Shown here: piece after piece, positions 51,095 to 60,458 of the stretch
How positions within the stretch are numbered: position 1 is the first letter of the stretch
Layout: every line of letters begins with the position of its first letter
NCBI GenBank assembly: GCA_902544065.1
Contig: CACCAS010000001.1
Coordinates: 1-64,000 of the forward strand
DNA length: 64,000 nt
Reading direction: 5' to 3'
Source: an uncultured Pelagibacteraceae bacterium
Lineage (GTDB): Bacteria > Pseudomonadota > Alphaproteobacteria > Pelagibacterales > AG-422-B15
The notes under the pieces: generated by a model
Seen by the model: only the letters and a program-made list of their open reading frames with translations
Told to the model about the DNA's origin: nothing
Database searches by the model: none
Made by a program: the position numbers and the translations under genes

Positions 51095-53107
51095 ATGAAA
51101 ATAAAATTTTATATAATTCTTCTGTATGCTTTTTTTATAAACCTGCCAGCAGCTGCTCACCATGATGAATTTAACATATTCTTAATAGAAAATTCAAAAA
51201 ATATAATTAAGAGTTCAGCAAAAACTGTTGACTCTATTTTAAGAGACATGCAAAACTTTGATGACGAAATTGTTTCAAGATTTTTAGAACTGTGGAAATC
51301 GAAGAGCCTCTACTATATAAAAGAAACTAAACAAGTAGTTATAGTTAATGAAAATAATGAGACATTTGATGCCTTAGAAATAGATGGCCTTACTAGGATC
51401 GGCAATTACAGCAAAAAAAAAATTAAAAAAATTAAACCCAATAGTGGAGTAAGAGCAAAAATAGACTCTCTTTTAGTAAAATACCAGATTTCTAATTCAG
51501 ATATTAATGTAAGAAGAAAAAGCTTAGATAGCTTAAAAAGAAACATCCAGCCTGAACATTTGGTAGTGTTACAAGATGCTTACATTAATGAGTCAGATGC
51601 AGAACTAAAAACTGCTATTGATCGATTACTAAAGTTTGCAATTATTAAGTACTCCGACTCGAATGATAAAAAATTAGAAATAATCGAGTCTTTTAAAGGC
51701 GATACTGCGATCGAAATAAGGGCTTCTCTTAATCAACTCCTCAATTCTTCTGAAGTGAAAGTCGGCATCTCTCTTCCTAATAATAGAAATATTGCTAGGG
51801 TAATTGTGCCTGGTTTTACAATCAAAAATAGTAATGGAACATCGGATACAACTAATTTTTTTAATCAGGATGTTGAGATATCAATTAATGATGCATATGA
51901 CAAATTATATGCTGATAATCTTGTTTATAAAAAAAGAATTACCCCAGAAGAATTAAAGAAAATATTAGAACAAAATATTACCGGAGATACCGTTGGAGGA
52001 TATTCTATTAGTTCACTAGACAATGAACAATCTCGCATTGCTGCGTATAATAAATTAGTTGTAAATAATTTAGCACCTCCTTTTATTTCTGAAAATAAAA
52101 TTAATGAAGAAGTAAACAAGTTTATATTTTATTCGATTTACAATGAAACTTCTTCTGAAGTAACAAATGCCGCACTAAATACTCTAGCTAGTATAAATTT
52201 TAGAGTTCAGATCTATAAATATATTGACTTACTTATTGACGGTTTAAGTCTTGCATCAATCTATTTTCTTGGAGCAATTGGTTTAGCGATTACTTTTGGT
52301 GTAATGAGAGTAATTAATATGGCTCATGGTGAATTTATCATGATGGGAGCTTATACGGGGTATGTTGTTCAACAATTTATAAGTAACCACACACTGTCAC
52401 TTTTAGTTGCACTTCCCCTCGCATTTATAATTACATTTATTGCTGGAGTGATCATGGAAAGACTCGTTATACGTCATTTGTATCGTAAACCACTTGATAC
52501 ATTACTGGCCACTTTCGGGATCAGTATTGCATTACAACAAATTGCAAAGAATATTTTTGGAACACAAGCAAGACCACTTACATCTCCATCGTGGCTTGAT
52601 GGATCGCTCAGTCTCAGCGACGATCTATCGATCAGTTATATAAGAATTGCGATATTTATTTTGAGTCTAATATTTCTGGGTTTGTTACTCTTCGTAATGA
52701 ATCGTACCAGACTTGGATTGGAGACTCGTGCAGTGACCCAAAATCCAGTGATGGCCTCCAATATGGGAATTAATCCTGAAAGAATAAATATGTTAACTTT
52801 TGGTTTTGGTTCAGGAATTGCAGGAATTGCAGGAATTGCTATTGGACTTTTTTCTAAGGTTACATCTGAGCTTGGGTCTGAATATATAGTTCAGAGCTTT
52901 ATGACAGTGGTTGTTGGAGGAGTGGGTAACATATGGGGTACATTAGCGGGAGCTTCACTAATTGGGTTCCTTCAAAAATTTATAGAATGGTTCAATCCAT
53001 CCAATACTCTTGCGGCGCAAACTTATATGATCATCTTTATTATTTTATTTATACAATTTAGACCAAAAGGGATAGTAGCCCTTAAAGGAAGAGCAGCTGA
53101 TGACTAA
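51095..53107 (+). CDS. urtB: Urea ABC transporter permease UrtB with large extracytoplasmic N-terminal domain
   Basis: A 670-aa protein. Residues 1-21 are a signal sequence (FFINLPAAAHH), about 22-375 form a hydrophilic, helix-rich domain, and about 380-670 form the LivH-like permease starting IYKYIDLLIDGLSLASIYFLGAIG and containing VMRVINMAHGEFIMMGAYTGY. Proteobacterial UrtB proteins typically carry such an N-terminal extension, but the total here is at the long side. The extension may contact UrtA. The start is 60 bases after urtA and the end overlaps urtC by eight bases. Confidence 0.92.
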   Translation: MKIKFYIILLYAFFINLPAAAHHDEFNIFLIENSKNIIKSSAKTVDSILRDMQNFDDEIVSRFLELWKSKSLYYIKETKQVVIVNENNETFDALEIDGLTRIGNYSKKKIKKIKPNSGVRAKIDSLLVKYQISNSDINVRRKSLDSLKRNIQPEHLVVLQDAYINESDAELKTAIDRLLKFAIIKYSDSNDKKLEIIESFKGDTAIEIRASLNQLLNSSEVKVGISLPNNRNIARVIVPGFTIKNSNGTSDTTNFFNQDVEISINDAYDKLYADNLVYKKRITPEELKKILEQNITGDTVGGYSISSLDNEQSRIAAYNKLVVNNLAPPFISENKINEEVNKFIFYSIYNETSSEVTNAALNTLASINFRVQIYKYIDLLIDGLSLASIYFLGAIGLAITFGVMRVINMAHGEFIMMGAYTGYVVQQFISNHTLSLLVALPLAFIITFIAGVIMERLVIRHLYRKPLDTLLATFGISIALQQIAKNIFGTQARPLTSPSWLDGSLSLSDDLSISYIRIAIFILSLIFLGLLLFVMNRTRLGLETRAVTQNPVMASNMGINPERINMLTFGFGSGIAGIAGIAIGLFSKVTSELGSEYIVQSFMTVVVGGVGNIWGTLAGASLIGFLQKFIEWFNPSNTLAAQTYMIIFIILFIQFRPKGIVALKGRAADD

Positions 53108-54269
53108 TTCAATAAATGATTTACTAGCTCGACACACATTAATTTTTACAATAGTTGTTGTTATATTTTCTCTGTTCATAACTTTTTTTAGTGAACCTTA
53201 CGGAAACGGATTAATATCTACTAGTTTTGTCAAAACTTTAGGCAAAACCGTTTGTCTGTGCATAATTGCTTTAGCGATGGATGTGGTATGGGGTTACTGC
53301 GGAATTCTCTCTCTAGGGCATTTCGCCTTTTTTGGACTTGGTGGTTATATGATTGGAATGTGGCTAATGTATGAGCGAACAGCCATTATTGTTCAGGAGG
53401 CTGCTACGAATGAGTTGCTTCCATTAACCGAAACTGAATTATCAAATGCAATTGGAAACCAGATTTTTGGAGTTGTCGGCGGCTATGACATACCATCCAT
53501 ATGGATGTTTGCAGATAGTCTTAGTTTACAATTAATTTTAGTTATTGCAGTACCAGGTATTCTTGCATTTATATTTGGGTGGCTTGCTTTCAGGTCGAGA
53601 GTAACTGGAGTTTATCTATCAATTTTAACTCAAGCATTAACTTTAGCTCTGTCACTGTATTTATTTCAAAATGACAGTGGTCTAAGGGGTAATAACGGCC
53701 TCTCCGGTTTGCAGAACATTCCTGGCATTGAGTATTTAGGACAAGAGGTCATATCTATAGGGTTTTTTTGGGCAAGTTGTATTTTTCTAATATCTATTTT
53801 TTTACTTTTTCATTCACTCATGAAAAGTAAGTTTGGATTAGTTATTACATCAATAAGAGATAACGAAACACGAGTAAGGTTCTTAGGGTATAATGTCGAA
53901 ATATTTAAATTATTTATATTTGTATTGACCGCAATAGTCTCAAGTATTGCTGGTGCTCTTTATTACCCTCAAGCAGGTATAATTAATCCTGCAGAGCTTG
54001 CGCCTATTGCATCGATCTATCTCGCTGTATGGGTTGCAATTGGGGGAAGAGGAAAATTGTATGGAGCAATCATTGGTGCCGCTTTTGTTTCATTATTTTC
54101 GTCATGGTTTACTGGTGGACAGGCACCCGATATTCCTTTAGGCATATTCACTATAGAATGGGTGAATTGGTGGACAGTTTTGTTAGGCTTTGGATTTGTA
54201 ATAATCACAATTTTTAGTGAAAATGGAATAATTGGTTTTTTAAGAAATATATTTGTTAAGGAAAAATGA
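53100..54269 (+). CDS. urtC: Urea ABC transporter permease UrtC
   Basis: A 389-aa LivM-like permease. Conserved segments are LAMDVVWGYCGILSLGHFAFFGLGGY near the second helix, then DSGLRGNNGLSGL and EIFKLFIFVLTAIVSSIAGALYYPQ, and WVAIGGRGKLYGAIIGA. It overlaps urtB by eight bases and urtD by four, so it is coupled with both. Confidence 0.95.
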   Translation: MTNSINDLLARHTLIFTIVVVIFSLFITFFSEPYGNGLISTSFVKTLGKTVCLCIIALAMDVVWGYCGILSLGHFAFFGLGGYMIGMWLMYERTAIIVQEAATNELLPLTETELSNAIGNQIFGVVGGYDIPSIWMFADSLSLQLILVIAVPGILAFIFGWLAFRSRVTGVYLSILTQALTLALSLYLFQNDSGLRGNNGLSGLQNIPGIEYLGQEVISIGFFWASCIFLISIFLLFHSLMKSKFGLVITSIRDNETRVRFLGYNVEIFKLFIFVLTAIVSSIAGALYYPQAGIINPAELAPIASIYLAVWVAIGGRGKLYGAIIGAAFVSLFSSWFTGGQAPDIPLGIFTIEWVNWWTVLLGFGFVIITIFSENGIIGFLRNIFVKEK

Positions 54270-55048
54270 ATACTTTATTGAAAGTTGAAGAAATTTCGGT
54301 TTCATTTGATGGCTTTAAAGCTATTAATAGTTTGAGTTACAGCATTGGTAAAAATGAACTCAAAGCGATCATTGGACCTAATGGAGCTGGAAAAACTACC
54401 TTTATGGATATAATTACGGGCCAAACTAAACCAGACGAAGGTAAAGTATTATTTGGTGAACGTAGCGTATGGCTTGAAAGTGATCAAAAATATCAAGTCG
54501 TTTGGGATGAAAATCTTCTAATGAAAAGTGAGTCTCAAATAGCATTACTGGGCATAGGAAGAAAATTTCAACGTCCTACTGTTTTTGAGCTAAAAACAGT
54601 ATTTGAAAATTTGTTTATATCTATGAAGAAAAATAGAAATCCTTTTAGTGTTTTATTCCAAAAATTAAATAGAGATGAAATAAATCTAATACAAAAAATA
54701 CTAGGTGAAATTAGTCTTAAAAATGAACAAGATAGAATTGCTGGTGAGTTATCACACGGTCAAAAGCAGTGGTTAGAAATAGGAATGCTATTAACTCAAG
54801 AACCAAAGCTATTATTAATTGACGAACCAGCAGCTGGAATGACTTCTAATGAAAGAAGGCAGACAGTTGAGATTCTTAAAAAATTATCTGTAGATAAATC
54901 AGTTATTGTTGTTGAGCATGATATGGAATTTATAAAAGATCTTAATTGTGAGGTTACTGTATTGCATGAAGGTTCAATTCTTTCAGAGGGTTCTATAGAA
55001 CACGTATCCTCTAATAATGAAGTAATTGAGGTGTATCTAGGAAGATAG
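54266..55048 (+). CDS. urtD: Urea ABC transporter ATP-binding protein UrtD
   Basis: A 260-aa LivG-like ATPase. Walker A GPNGAGKTT is at about residues 36-44. The signature reads LSHGQKQWLEIGM (LSHGQ in place of LSGGQ, the form usual for LivG/UrtD). Walker B is LLLIDEPAAGM and the switch His is in VVVEHDMEFI. It overlaps urtC by four bases and is followed by urtE after two bases. Confidence 0.95.
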   Translation: MNTLLKVEEISVSFDGFKAINSLSYSIGKNELKAIIGPNGAGKTTFMDIITGQTKPDEGKVLFGERSVWLESDQKYQVVWDENLLMKSESQIALLGIGRKFQRPTVFELKTVFENLFISMKKNRNPFSVLFQKLNRDEINLIQKILGEISLKNEQDRIAGELSHGQKQWLEIGMLLTQEPKLLLIDEPAAGMTSNERRQTVEILKKLSVDKSVIVVEHDMEFIKDLNCEVTVLHEGSILSEGSIEHVSSNNEVIEVYLGR

Positions 55049-55050
55049 TC

Positions 55051-55746
55051 ATGATTAATATAAGTAATTTGAATTTTTACTATGGTTCTTCTCAGATATT
55101 ATTTGACGTTTCACTCAAAGCGAAAAATAAAGAAATTACTTGTTTAATGGGTTCAAATGGAGTGGGTAAAACATCATTATTAAAGTTTTTATCAGGAATT
55201 TATCCGTCAAAGTCAGGAAATTATCTTTTTGAAGGGGATAATGTAACTAACTTTAGCTCTCACCAACTTGCTAAAAGAGGAGTAGGGTATGTTCCTCAAG
55301 GCCGTTTTATATTTCCATTATTATCTGTAAAAGAAAATTTAGAAACTGGTTTTGCATGTTTAAAACGTGATGAACATTTCATACCTGATGAAATTTTTGA
55401 TCTTTTTCCAGTATTGAAGCAAATGATAAATAGAAGAGGTGGAGATTTATCAGGAGGTCAACAACAGCAATTAGCAATTGCAAGAGCAATGATTTCAAAA
55501 CCAAAACTACTACTTATGGATGAACCAACTGAGGGTATACAGCCAAACATCATCCAGCAAATTGGAGAAGTCATAAAATATTTAAAAGATGAGCAAGGAA
55601 TGACCATACTATTGGTTGAGCAATATTTTGATTTTGCATTTGATTTAGCAGATTATATCTATGTCATGAAAAGAGGAAAAATTATTACTGAGTCAAAGAA
55701 AGAGAGTCTGGATAAATTGTCGTTTAAGAATGAAGTATCAATTTGA
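55051..55746 (+). CDS. urtE: Urea ABC transporter ATP-binding protein UrtE
   Basis: A 231-aa LivF-like ATPase, partner of UrtD. Walker A is GSNGVGKTS, the Q-loop region KRGVGYVPQGRFIFPLLSV, signature LSGGQQQQLAIARA, and Walker B LLLMDEPTEGIQPNI. The last gene of urtABCDE; its end overlaps the stop of the convergent oligopeptidase gene by nine bases, and no terminator hairpin was noticed there. Confidence 0.95.
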   Translation: MINISNLNFYYGSSQILFDVSLKAKNKEITCLMGSNGVGKTSLLKFLSGIYPSKSGNYLFEGDNVTNFSSHQLAKRGVGYVPQGRFIFPLLSVKENLETGFACLKRDEHFIPDEIFDLFPVLKQMINRRGGDLSGGQQQQLAIARAMISKPKLLLMDEPTEGIQPNIIQQIGEVIKYLKDEQGMTILLVEQYFDFAFDLADYIYVMKRGKIITESKKESLDKLSFKNEVSI

Positions 55747-57777
55747 ATTTTTAGTCAAGCAAAGTAAAAAGGCATTATCGAGAGCGCTTTCTTCCATAGC
55801 ATTTAATCTTCCACTTTTACCGGCATGACCACCTACCAAATTCATCTTCATTAATATTGGATTATCTGAAGTACTATTTTCTCTAAGTTTTGGAACATAT
55901 TTTGCCGGTTCGTAATACTGAACTTGTGAATCATAAAGGCTGGATGTGACTAAGACAGCAGGATAATTTGATGGCTTAATATTGTCGTAGGGTGAGTAGC
56001 TCTTAATATATTTGTACTCATCTTCATTCGCTGGATTGCCCCATTCTTTATATTCGAAAGTAGTTAATGGAATTGTTTCATCCGACATTGTAGTTATAAC
56101 ATCCACAAAAGGAACTGCTGATACAATACCTTTATATAATTCTGGCTCCATATTAATGATTGCTCCCATTAATAGACCGCCAGCACTTCCACCCATTGCA
56201 TATACATTTTTAGTATTTCCATATCCTTGATTGATTAGAGATTTCGTTGCATCAATAAAATCATAAAATGTATTCTTTTTATTAAAAATTTTACCATCAT
56301 CGTACCATTGTCGCCCCATTTCAGAACCACCCCTAATATTGGCTACAGCAAAAATAAATCCTCGATTGAGTAAGGGCAAGACGGATGTCCTAAAAGCTGC
56401 ATCAATAATAATTCCATAAGAACCATAACCATAAATAAGAATAGGAGCTTGAGCTAAGTCAGTTCCTTTTTTATATACCAGTGAGACAGGAACTTTTGTC
56501 TCATCGCGGGCAGTAATTTTAAGTCTTTCAACCTCATATTGACTTTCATCATAATTGCTTACAGGCTGCTGCCAGGCTAATTCACTATTGCCTGACTCAA
56601 TATCTTCTATAAATATTGAACTAGGCTTCTTTGGGCTTGAATAGCCATAGTAAAATTGAGTATCAAGGTATTCATTATTGGTTGCTAGATAACAAGAAAA
56701 GGCGGGATCATTAAATTCAATATACTTTCTATCCAATGTTTCTCTATTAATTTTTACTATCTTGGGTAGGCCATCCTCGCGTATCTCTAAATAAAGATAC
56801 TTAGGAAAAGTAACAAAATCTTCTATTAAAATACTATCATCATGTTCAACTACAGTTTCCCAATCATCATATATATTAATTTGATTGATCGTGAATGTTA
56901 AAATTGCGAAGTTTTTTTTATTTTTTGCATTACTGCTGACATAGAAACATTCTGGAGTATCTTCAACCGAATAAAGGTGCTTATCAGATCGTTTGAGTAC
57001 ACAAAATGGTTGACTGTGTTCATCTTCTAAATCAATTAACCATGTCTCTGAAGACTCAGTTTTGCTGGTATAAATATTCAAATATTTCTTAGTACGTGAT
57101 TCATAAATATGAATATGGAACTCTGTATCATTTTCTTCATAGATTAGAACGTCTTCTTTTGGATCAGTTCCAATTCTGTGTTCAAAGACCTTATTTTCTA
57201 TCAATGTAACAGGATCTTTTTGAGCATAGTAAAATGATGTATTCTTCTTGCCCCAAACTATACTTCCAGAACATCTCTCAACTTTACTGTCTATAATTTT
57301 GCCAGTTGCTAGCTCTTTAACTTTTATGTTGTATTCCCGTCGACCTGATAAATCTTCGGCGTATGCAATTAAAAGATTGTTTGGCGATGGAGTTATTGAC
57401 GTAATATTTATATAATCTAAGCCCTCAGCCAGCGCATTTACATCAATAACTAACTCTTTGTTTCCATTACGCTCACGATAGTACGTTTTATATTGTTGTT
57501 CAGAGTTAATTTCAGAGTAATACAGATAATCCCCGTATTTAATTTTCATTGAAACCTCTTTTGGTGGCACAAAACTAACTAATTCTTCATAAATTTCTTT
57601 ACGGCAATCATTATTTTTTCCAAACCAATCTTCTAGGTACTGGTTTTCTTGTTCTAAATAAGAAATAATTTCTGGATTTTTACGAGTATCATCTCTGAGC
57701 CAATAATAATCATCAACACGTTCATCGCCATGTGCAATATGTATTTTAGGGATTTTTTTTGGCTGAGGAGTTTTCAT
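55738..57777 (-). CDS. ptrB: Oligopeptidase B (prolyl oligopeptidase family, S9A)
   Basis: A 679-aa serine peptidase cleaving small peptides after basic residues. An N-terminal beta-propeller (about residues 70-395) guards the C-terminal alpha/beta-hydrolase domain, where Ser531 lies in AMGGSAGGLLMG, Asp follows in SLYDSQVQYYEP and His in GGHAGKSGR. DERVDDYYWLRDD at the N-terminus is diagnostic of the S9A family. No signal peptide: probably cytoplasmic. It is downstream of a tRNA gene and the gamma-glutamyltransferase, which together suggest peptide scavenging. Confidence 0.92.
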   Translation of the reverse strand: MKTPQPKKIPKIHIAHGDERVDDYYWLRDDTRKNPEIISYLEQENQYLEDWFGKNNDCRKEIYEELVSFVPPKEVSMKIKYGDYLYYSEINSEQQYKTYYRERNGNKELVIDVNALAEGLDYINITSITPSPNNLLIAYAEDLSGRREYNIKVKELATGKIIDSKVERCSGSIVWGKKNTSFYYAQKDPVTLIENKVFEHRIGTDPKEDVLIYEENDTEFHIHIYESRTKKYLNIYTSKTESSETWLIDLEDEHSQPFCVLKRSDKHLYSVEDTPECFYVSSNAKNKKNFAILTFTINQINIYDDWETVVEHDDSILIEDFVTFPKYLYLEIREDGLPKIVKINRETLDRKYIEFNDPAFSCYLATNNEYLDTQFYYGYSSPKKPSSIFIEDIESGNSELAWQQPVSNYDESQYEVERLKITARDETKVPVSLVYKKGTDLAQAPILIYGYGSYGIIIDAAFRTSVLPLLNRGFIFAVANIRGGSEMGRQWYDDGKIFNKKNTFYDFIDATKSLINQGYGNTKNVYAMGGSAGGLLMGAIINMEPELYKGIVSAVPFVDVITTMSDETIPLTTFEYKEWGNPANEDEYKYIKSYSPYDNIKPSNYPAVLVTSSLYDSQVQYYEPAKYVPKLRENSTSDNPILMKMNLVGGHAGKSGRLNAMEESALDNAFLLCLTKNSN

Positions 57778-57813
57778 TATTTTCCAATATGATAAAAAAT
57801 TTTCTAAATTTTA

Positions 57814-57887
57814 TGGTGCCCCCAACCTGTACTGACCAGGTATCTACGCATTACCAATGCGTTGCACTACCATTGTGCTATGGGGGC
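57814..57887 (-). tRNA. tRNA-Thr (anticodon GGT), with unusual T-loop
   Basis: Read on the minus strand this folds as a cloverleaf: acceptor GCCCCCA/TGGGGGC, discriminator A and encoded CCA; D stem GCAC/GTGC with loop AATGGTA; anticodon stem ACGCA/TGCGT with loop TTGGTAA, so the anticodon is GGT reading ACC. The four-base variable region (AGAT) is short, but A15-T48 can pair. The T stem ACCTG/CAGGT is perfect, but its loop reads GTCAGTA in place of TTCRANY, with G at positions 54 and 58. G1-C72 and C2-G71 fit threonine identity. The gene lies between ggt and ptrB. Confidence 0.85.
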
Positions 57888-57899
57888 TTATTCTATTTA

Positions 57900-59690
57900 T
57901 TATCCTCCAATTGCGATTCCTTCTCTTCGAGGATCAGACCCACCTTCAAGATTATCGCCAATATATATAGTATTTATTCCTGAAAAGTATTTTTTTAATT
58001 GTGTCTCATAGCCCATTGATGAAAGTGCTTCTTTTAAAATATTTGAATCTGGACCGTCTTCAATGTCATATCTACCCCATCGATTAATTGCGTGAGGTAA
58101 AGATACAGATTGTTGTACATTCATGTCCCAATCAATAAGAGAAATAAGAGAGTTTGTAACGAACCCAATGATGTTGCTGCCTCCTGGAGATCCAGTAATG
58201 TACATTGGCTTTCCTTCCTTTAAGACGATTGTTGGTGACATAGAGGATCGTGGGCGTTTACCCGGTTCTAATCTATTGGAAATTAATTTCCCATTAATTT
58301 CATCACGAAAGGAAAAATCTGTAAGTTGGTTGTTTAACAAAAACCCACTTTCCGTTAACAATCTAGATCCAAAAGCATTTTCTATTGAAGAAGTCATAGA
58401 TAACGCGTTCCCATACTTATCATAAATTGATATATGAGTTGTAGATTGTAGCTCAAGTGAATTATCATCTGCATAATTGTATGTGAATTCTTGAGAAGGA
58501 TTTCCAGCTTCAATATTTTCTGTTCTTTTTCCTAATTCTATTTTCTTAGATCTTTTTTTTAAATATTCATGATCAAGTAAACCTTTCATGGGAACATCAA
58601 CAAAATCACTGTCTGCTAAATATCTATCTCGATCAGCAAATGCTAACCGGCTTGCATCACCAATCACCTGCCATGATTTAGGATCTTCGTAGCCAAGTGA
58701 TTTTAAGTTAAATTCCTCAAGAATTTTTAAAATTTGTGCAACTGCGACCCCCCCTGATGAAGGTGGCCCCATACCACAAACATTATGTTCTCTATAACTT
58801 ACACAAACTGGATCGCGTTCTATTACAGCATAATTTTCTAAATCACTATTTTCTAGAAACCCAGGATTTTCAGAATAGTTTTGAACTGTATTTATAATGT
58901 CATCAGCAATTTTTCCTTTATAGAAATCTTCAATACCACCTGTAGAAATTTTTTTTAGCGTTTCAGCATAAGCTCTATTCGTTATTAATTGTTTATATTT
59001 AAGATTATTTCCATCAGGTAAAAAGTAATCAGATGTTTGACTACTTTTTTTTAGTCTTACCGAGTCTCTATCAATTGATGACGCCAACTTCTTAGACACG
59101 GGAAAACCATTTTCCCCAAGATTTATTGCAGCGGTAAACAGACTCGACCACTTAATTTTTCCCCATTTTTCATGCGCTTTGAACATTAACGCAGGTGTAC
59201 CCGGCGTTCCTACAGAAAGACCGCCAATGACAGCGTCAAAAAATTTTTTAGTCTCTCCACTCTCGTCTTGAAACTGAGTTGCATATGAAGCTCTTGGCGC
59301 AGTCTCTCGTCCATCTAATGTAGTAACTTTATTAGTTTTGTTATCGTACCAAATTAAAAAACTTCCACCACCAAGTCCAGAAGACTCTGGCTCTACTAAC
59401 CCTAAAACTGCTTGCGCAGCTATCATTGCATCTGCAGCTGTTCCACCTTCCTCAAGAATTTTTGCTCCTGCTGCAGAAGCGTAAGAATTTGCTGTCACAA
59501 TCATCCAGTCTTTACCTAAAACAGGAACCACATCTTTCTTAGCCTGTATTGAAGCATTTATCTGTTCAGCTTTAAAATCTTTATAGTCAATAACAAACGT
59601 TTCTGGGCTTATAAGATCAGAAAGATCCTCTGCGTAAGAATTGAGGATAAGTAAAAAAGTTAATACAGAAAAAGAAATTAGTCTTATCAT
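57900..59690 (-). CDS. ggt: Gamma-glutamyltransferase
   Basis: A 596-aa N-terminal-nucleophile hydrolase acting on glutathione and other gamma-glutamyl compounds in the periplasm. The signal peptide is at residues 1-20 (ISFSVLTFLLILNSYA). Autoprocessing would occur before Thr417 in LQSTTHISIYDKYGN, giving large and small chains. The substrate-site motif GMGPPSSGGVAVAQ and ITGSPGGSNIIG are intact. The tRNA gene begins 12 bases after its stop and the ABC permease lies 6 bases upstream. It could release amino acids from glutathione or gamma-glutamylated amines. Confidence 0.95.
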   Translation of the reverse strand: MIRLISFSVLTFLLILNSYAEDLSDLISPETFVIDYKDFKAEQINASIQAKKDVVPVLGKDWMIVTANSYASAAGAKILEEGGTAADAMIAAQAVLGLVEPESSGLGGGSFLIWYDNKTNKVTTLDGRETAPRASYATQFQDESGETKKFFDAVIGGLSVGTPGTPALMFKAHEKWGKIKWSSLFTAAINLGENGFPVSKKLASSIDRDSVRLKKSSQTSDYFLPDGNNLKYKQLITNRAYAETLKKISTGGIEDFYKGKIADDIINTVQNYSENPGFLENSDLENYAVIERDPVCVSYREHNVCGMGPPSSGGVAVAQILKILEEFNLKSLGYEDPKSWQVIGDASRLAFADRDRYLADSDFVDVPMKGLLDHEYLKKRSKKIELGKRTENIEAGNPSQEFTYNYADDNSLELQSTTHISIYDKYGNALSMTSSIENAFGSRLLTESGFLLNNQLTDFSFRDEINGKLISNRLEPGKRPRSSMSPTIVLKEGKPMYITGSPGGSNIIGFVTNSLISLIDWDMNVQQSVSLPHAINRWGRYDIEDGPDSNILKEALSSMGYETQLKKYFSGINTIYIGDNLEGGSDPRREGIAIGG

Positions 59691-59696
59691 TATTAC

Positions 59697-60458
59697 TTAA
59701 TTTTTTACACCGTATCCCTTTGAAATCACGATCGCTACGCCAACTATACAAGCTACTAAAAAGCCTACAAGCGACACAACGCTTATAAAAATATTAATAT
59801 CAGAAGCGCCATAAAACGACCATCGCATTCCATTTATAAGGTATACCACAGGATTAAAGTATGAAACTTTCTGCCAGAACTCGGGTAACATCTCGATTGT
59901 ATATAAACTGCCCCCTAAAAAAACTAAAGGAGTTATAATTATGAGAGGAACAACTTGCAGTTGCTCAAAGTTATTACTGAGTAAACCGATTAAAAAACCA
60001 AACAAACTAAATGTAAGACAAGTCAATATGAGAAGAAAAAGCATTAATAAAGGATATTGAATTTTTAGTTCAACAAAAAAACTGGCTGTTAATAAAATTA
60101 TTATACCAACAATTAAAGACTTTGTTGCACTGGCTCCAACAAATCCAATTATGATTTCCAAAGATGATACCGGTGCAGCCAACACCTCATAAATAGAACC
60201 TGTGAATTTTGGAAAAAATATTCCAAATGCTGAGTTTGAAATACTTTGCGTCAAAAGCGTTAGCATAAGTAAGCCAGGTACTATAAATGATCCATAACTC
60301 ACACCATCAAGCTCAGGTATCATGCCCCCTATTACAGATCCGAATACAATAAAATATAAGGAAGTTGAAATAACAGGCGAAAGTATACTTTGACCTATTG
60401 TTCTTCGCATTCTGTCCATTTCATGGAAATATATTGCTCTTATAGCGTAAAAATTCAT
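59697..60458 (-). CDS. ABC-2 type transporter permease
   Basis: A 253-aa six-helix permease of the YadH family. It contains MDRMRRTIGQSILSPVISTSLYFIVFG at the start and LVFLGGSLYTIEMLPEFWQ with FNPVVYLINGMRWSFYG in the second half. It overlaps the ATPase gene by one base, so the two form an exporter. It resembles the truncated permease at 1-561. Substrate unknown; lipid or drug export is typical for this group. Confidence 0.9.
   Translation of the reverse strand: MNFYAIRAIYFHEMDRMRRTIGQSILSPVISTSLYFIVFGSVIGGMIPELDGVSYGSFIVPGLLMLTLLTQSISNSAFGIFFPKFTGSIYEVLAAPVSSLEIIIGFVGASATKSLIVGIIILLTASFFVELKIQYPLLMLFLLILTCLTFSLFGFLIGLLSNNFEQLQVVPLIIITPLVFLGGSLYTIEMLPEFWQKVSYFNPVVYLINGMRWSFYGASDINIFISVVSLVGFLVACIVGVAIVISKGYGVKN

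Noticed and set aside
57759-57983. A 74-codon plus-strand open frame across the tRNA region
   Set aside because: It runs antisense through the tRNA and the 3' ends of ggt and ptrB, has no ribosome-binding site, and its translation has no protein-like pattern.
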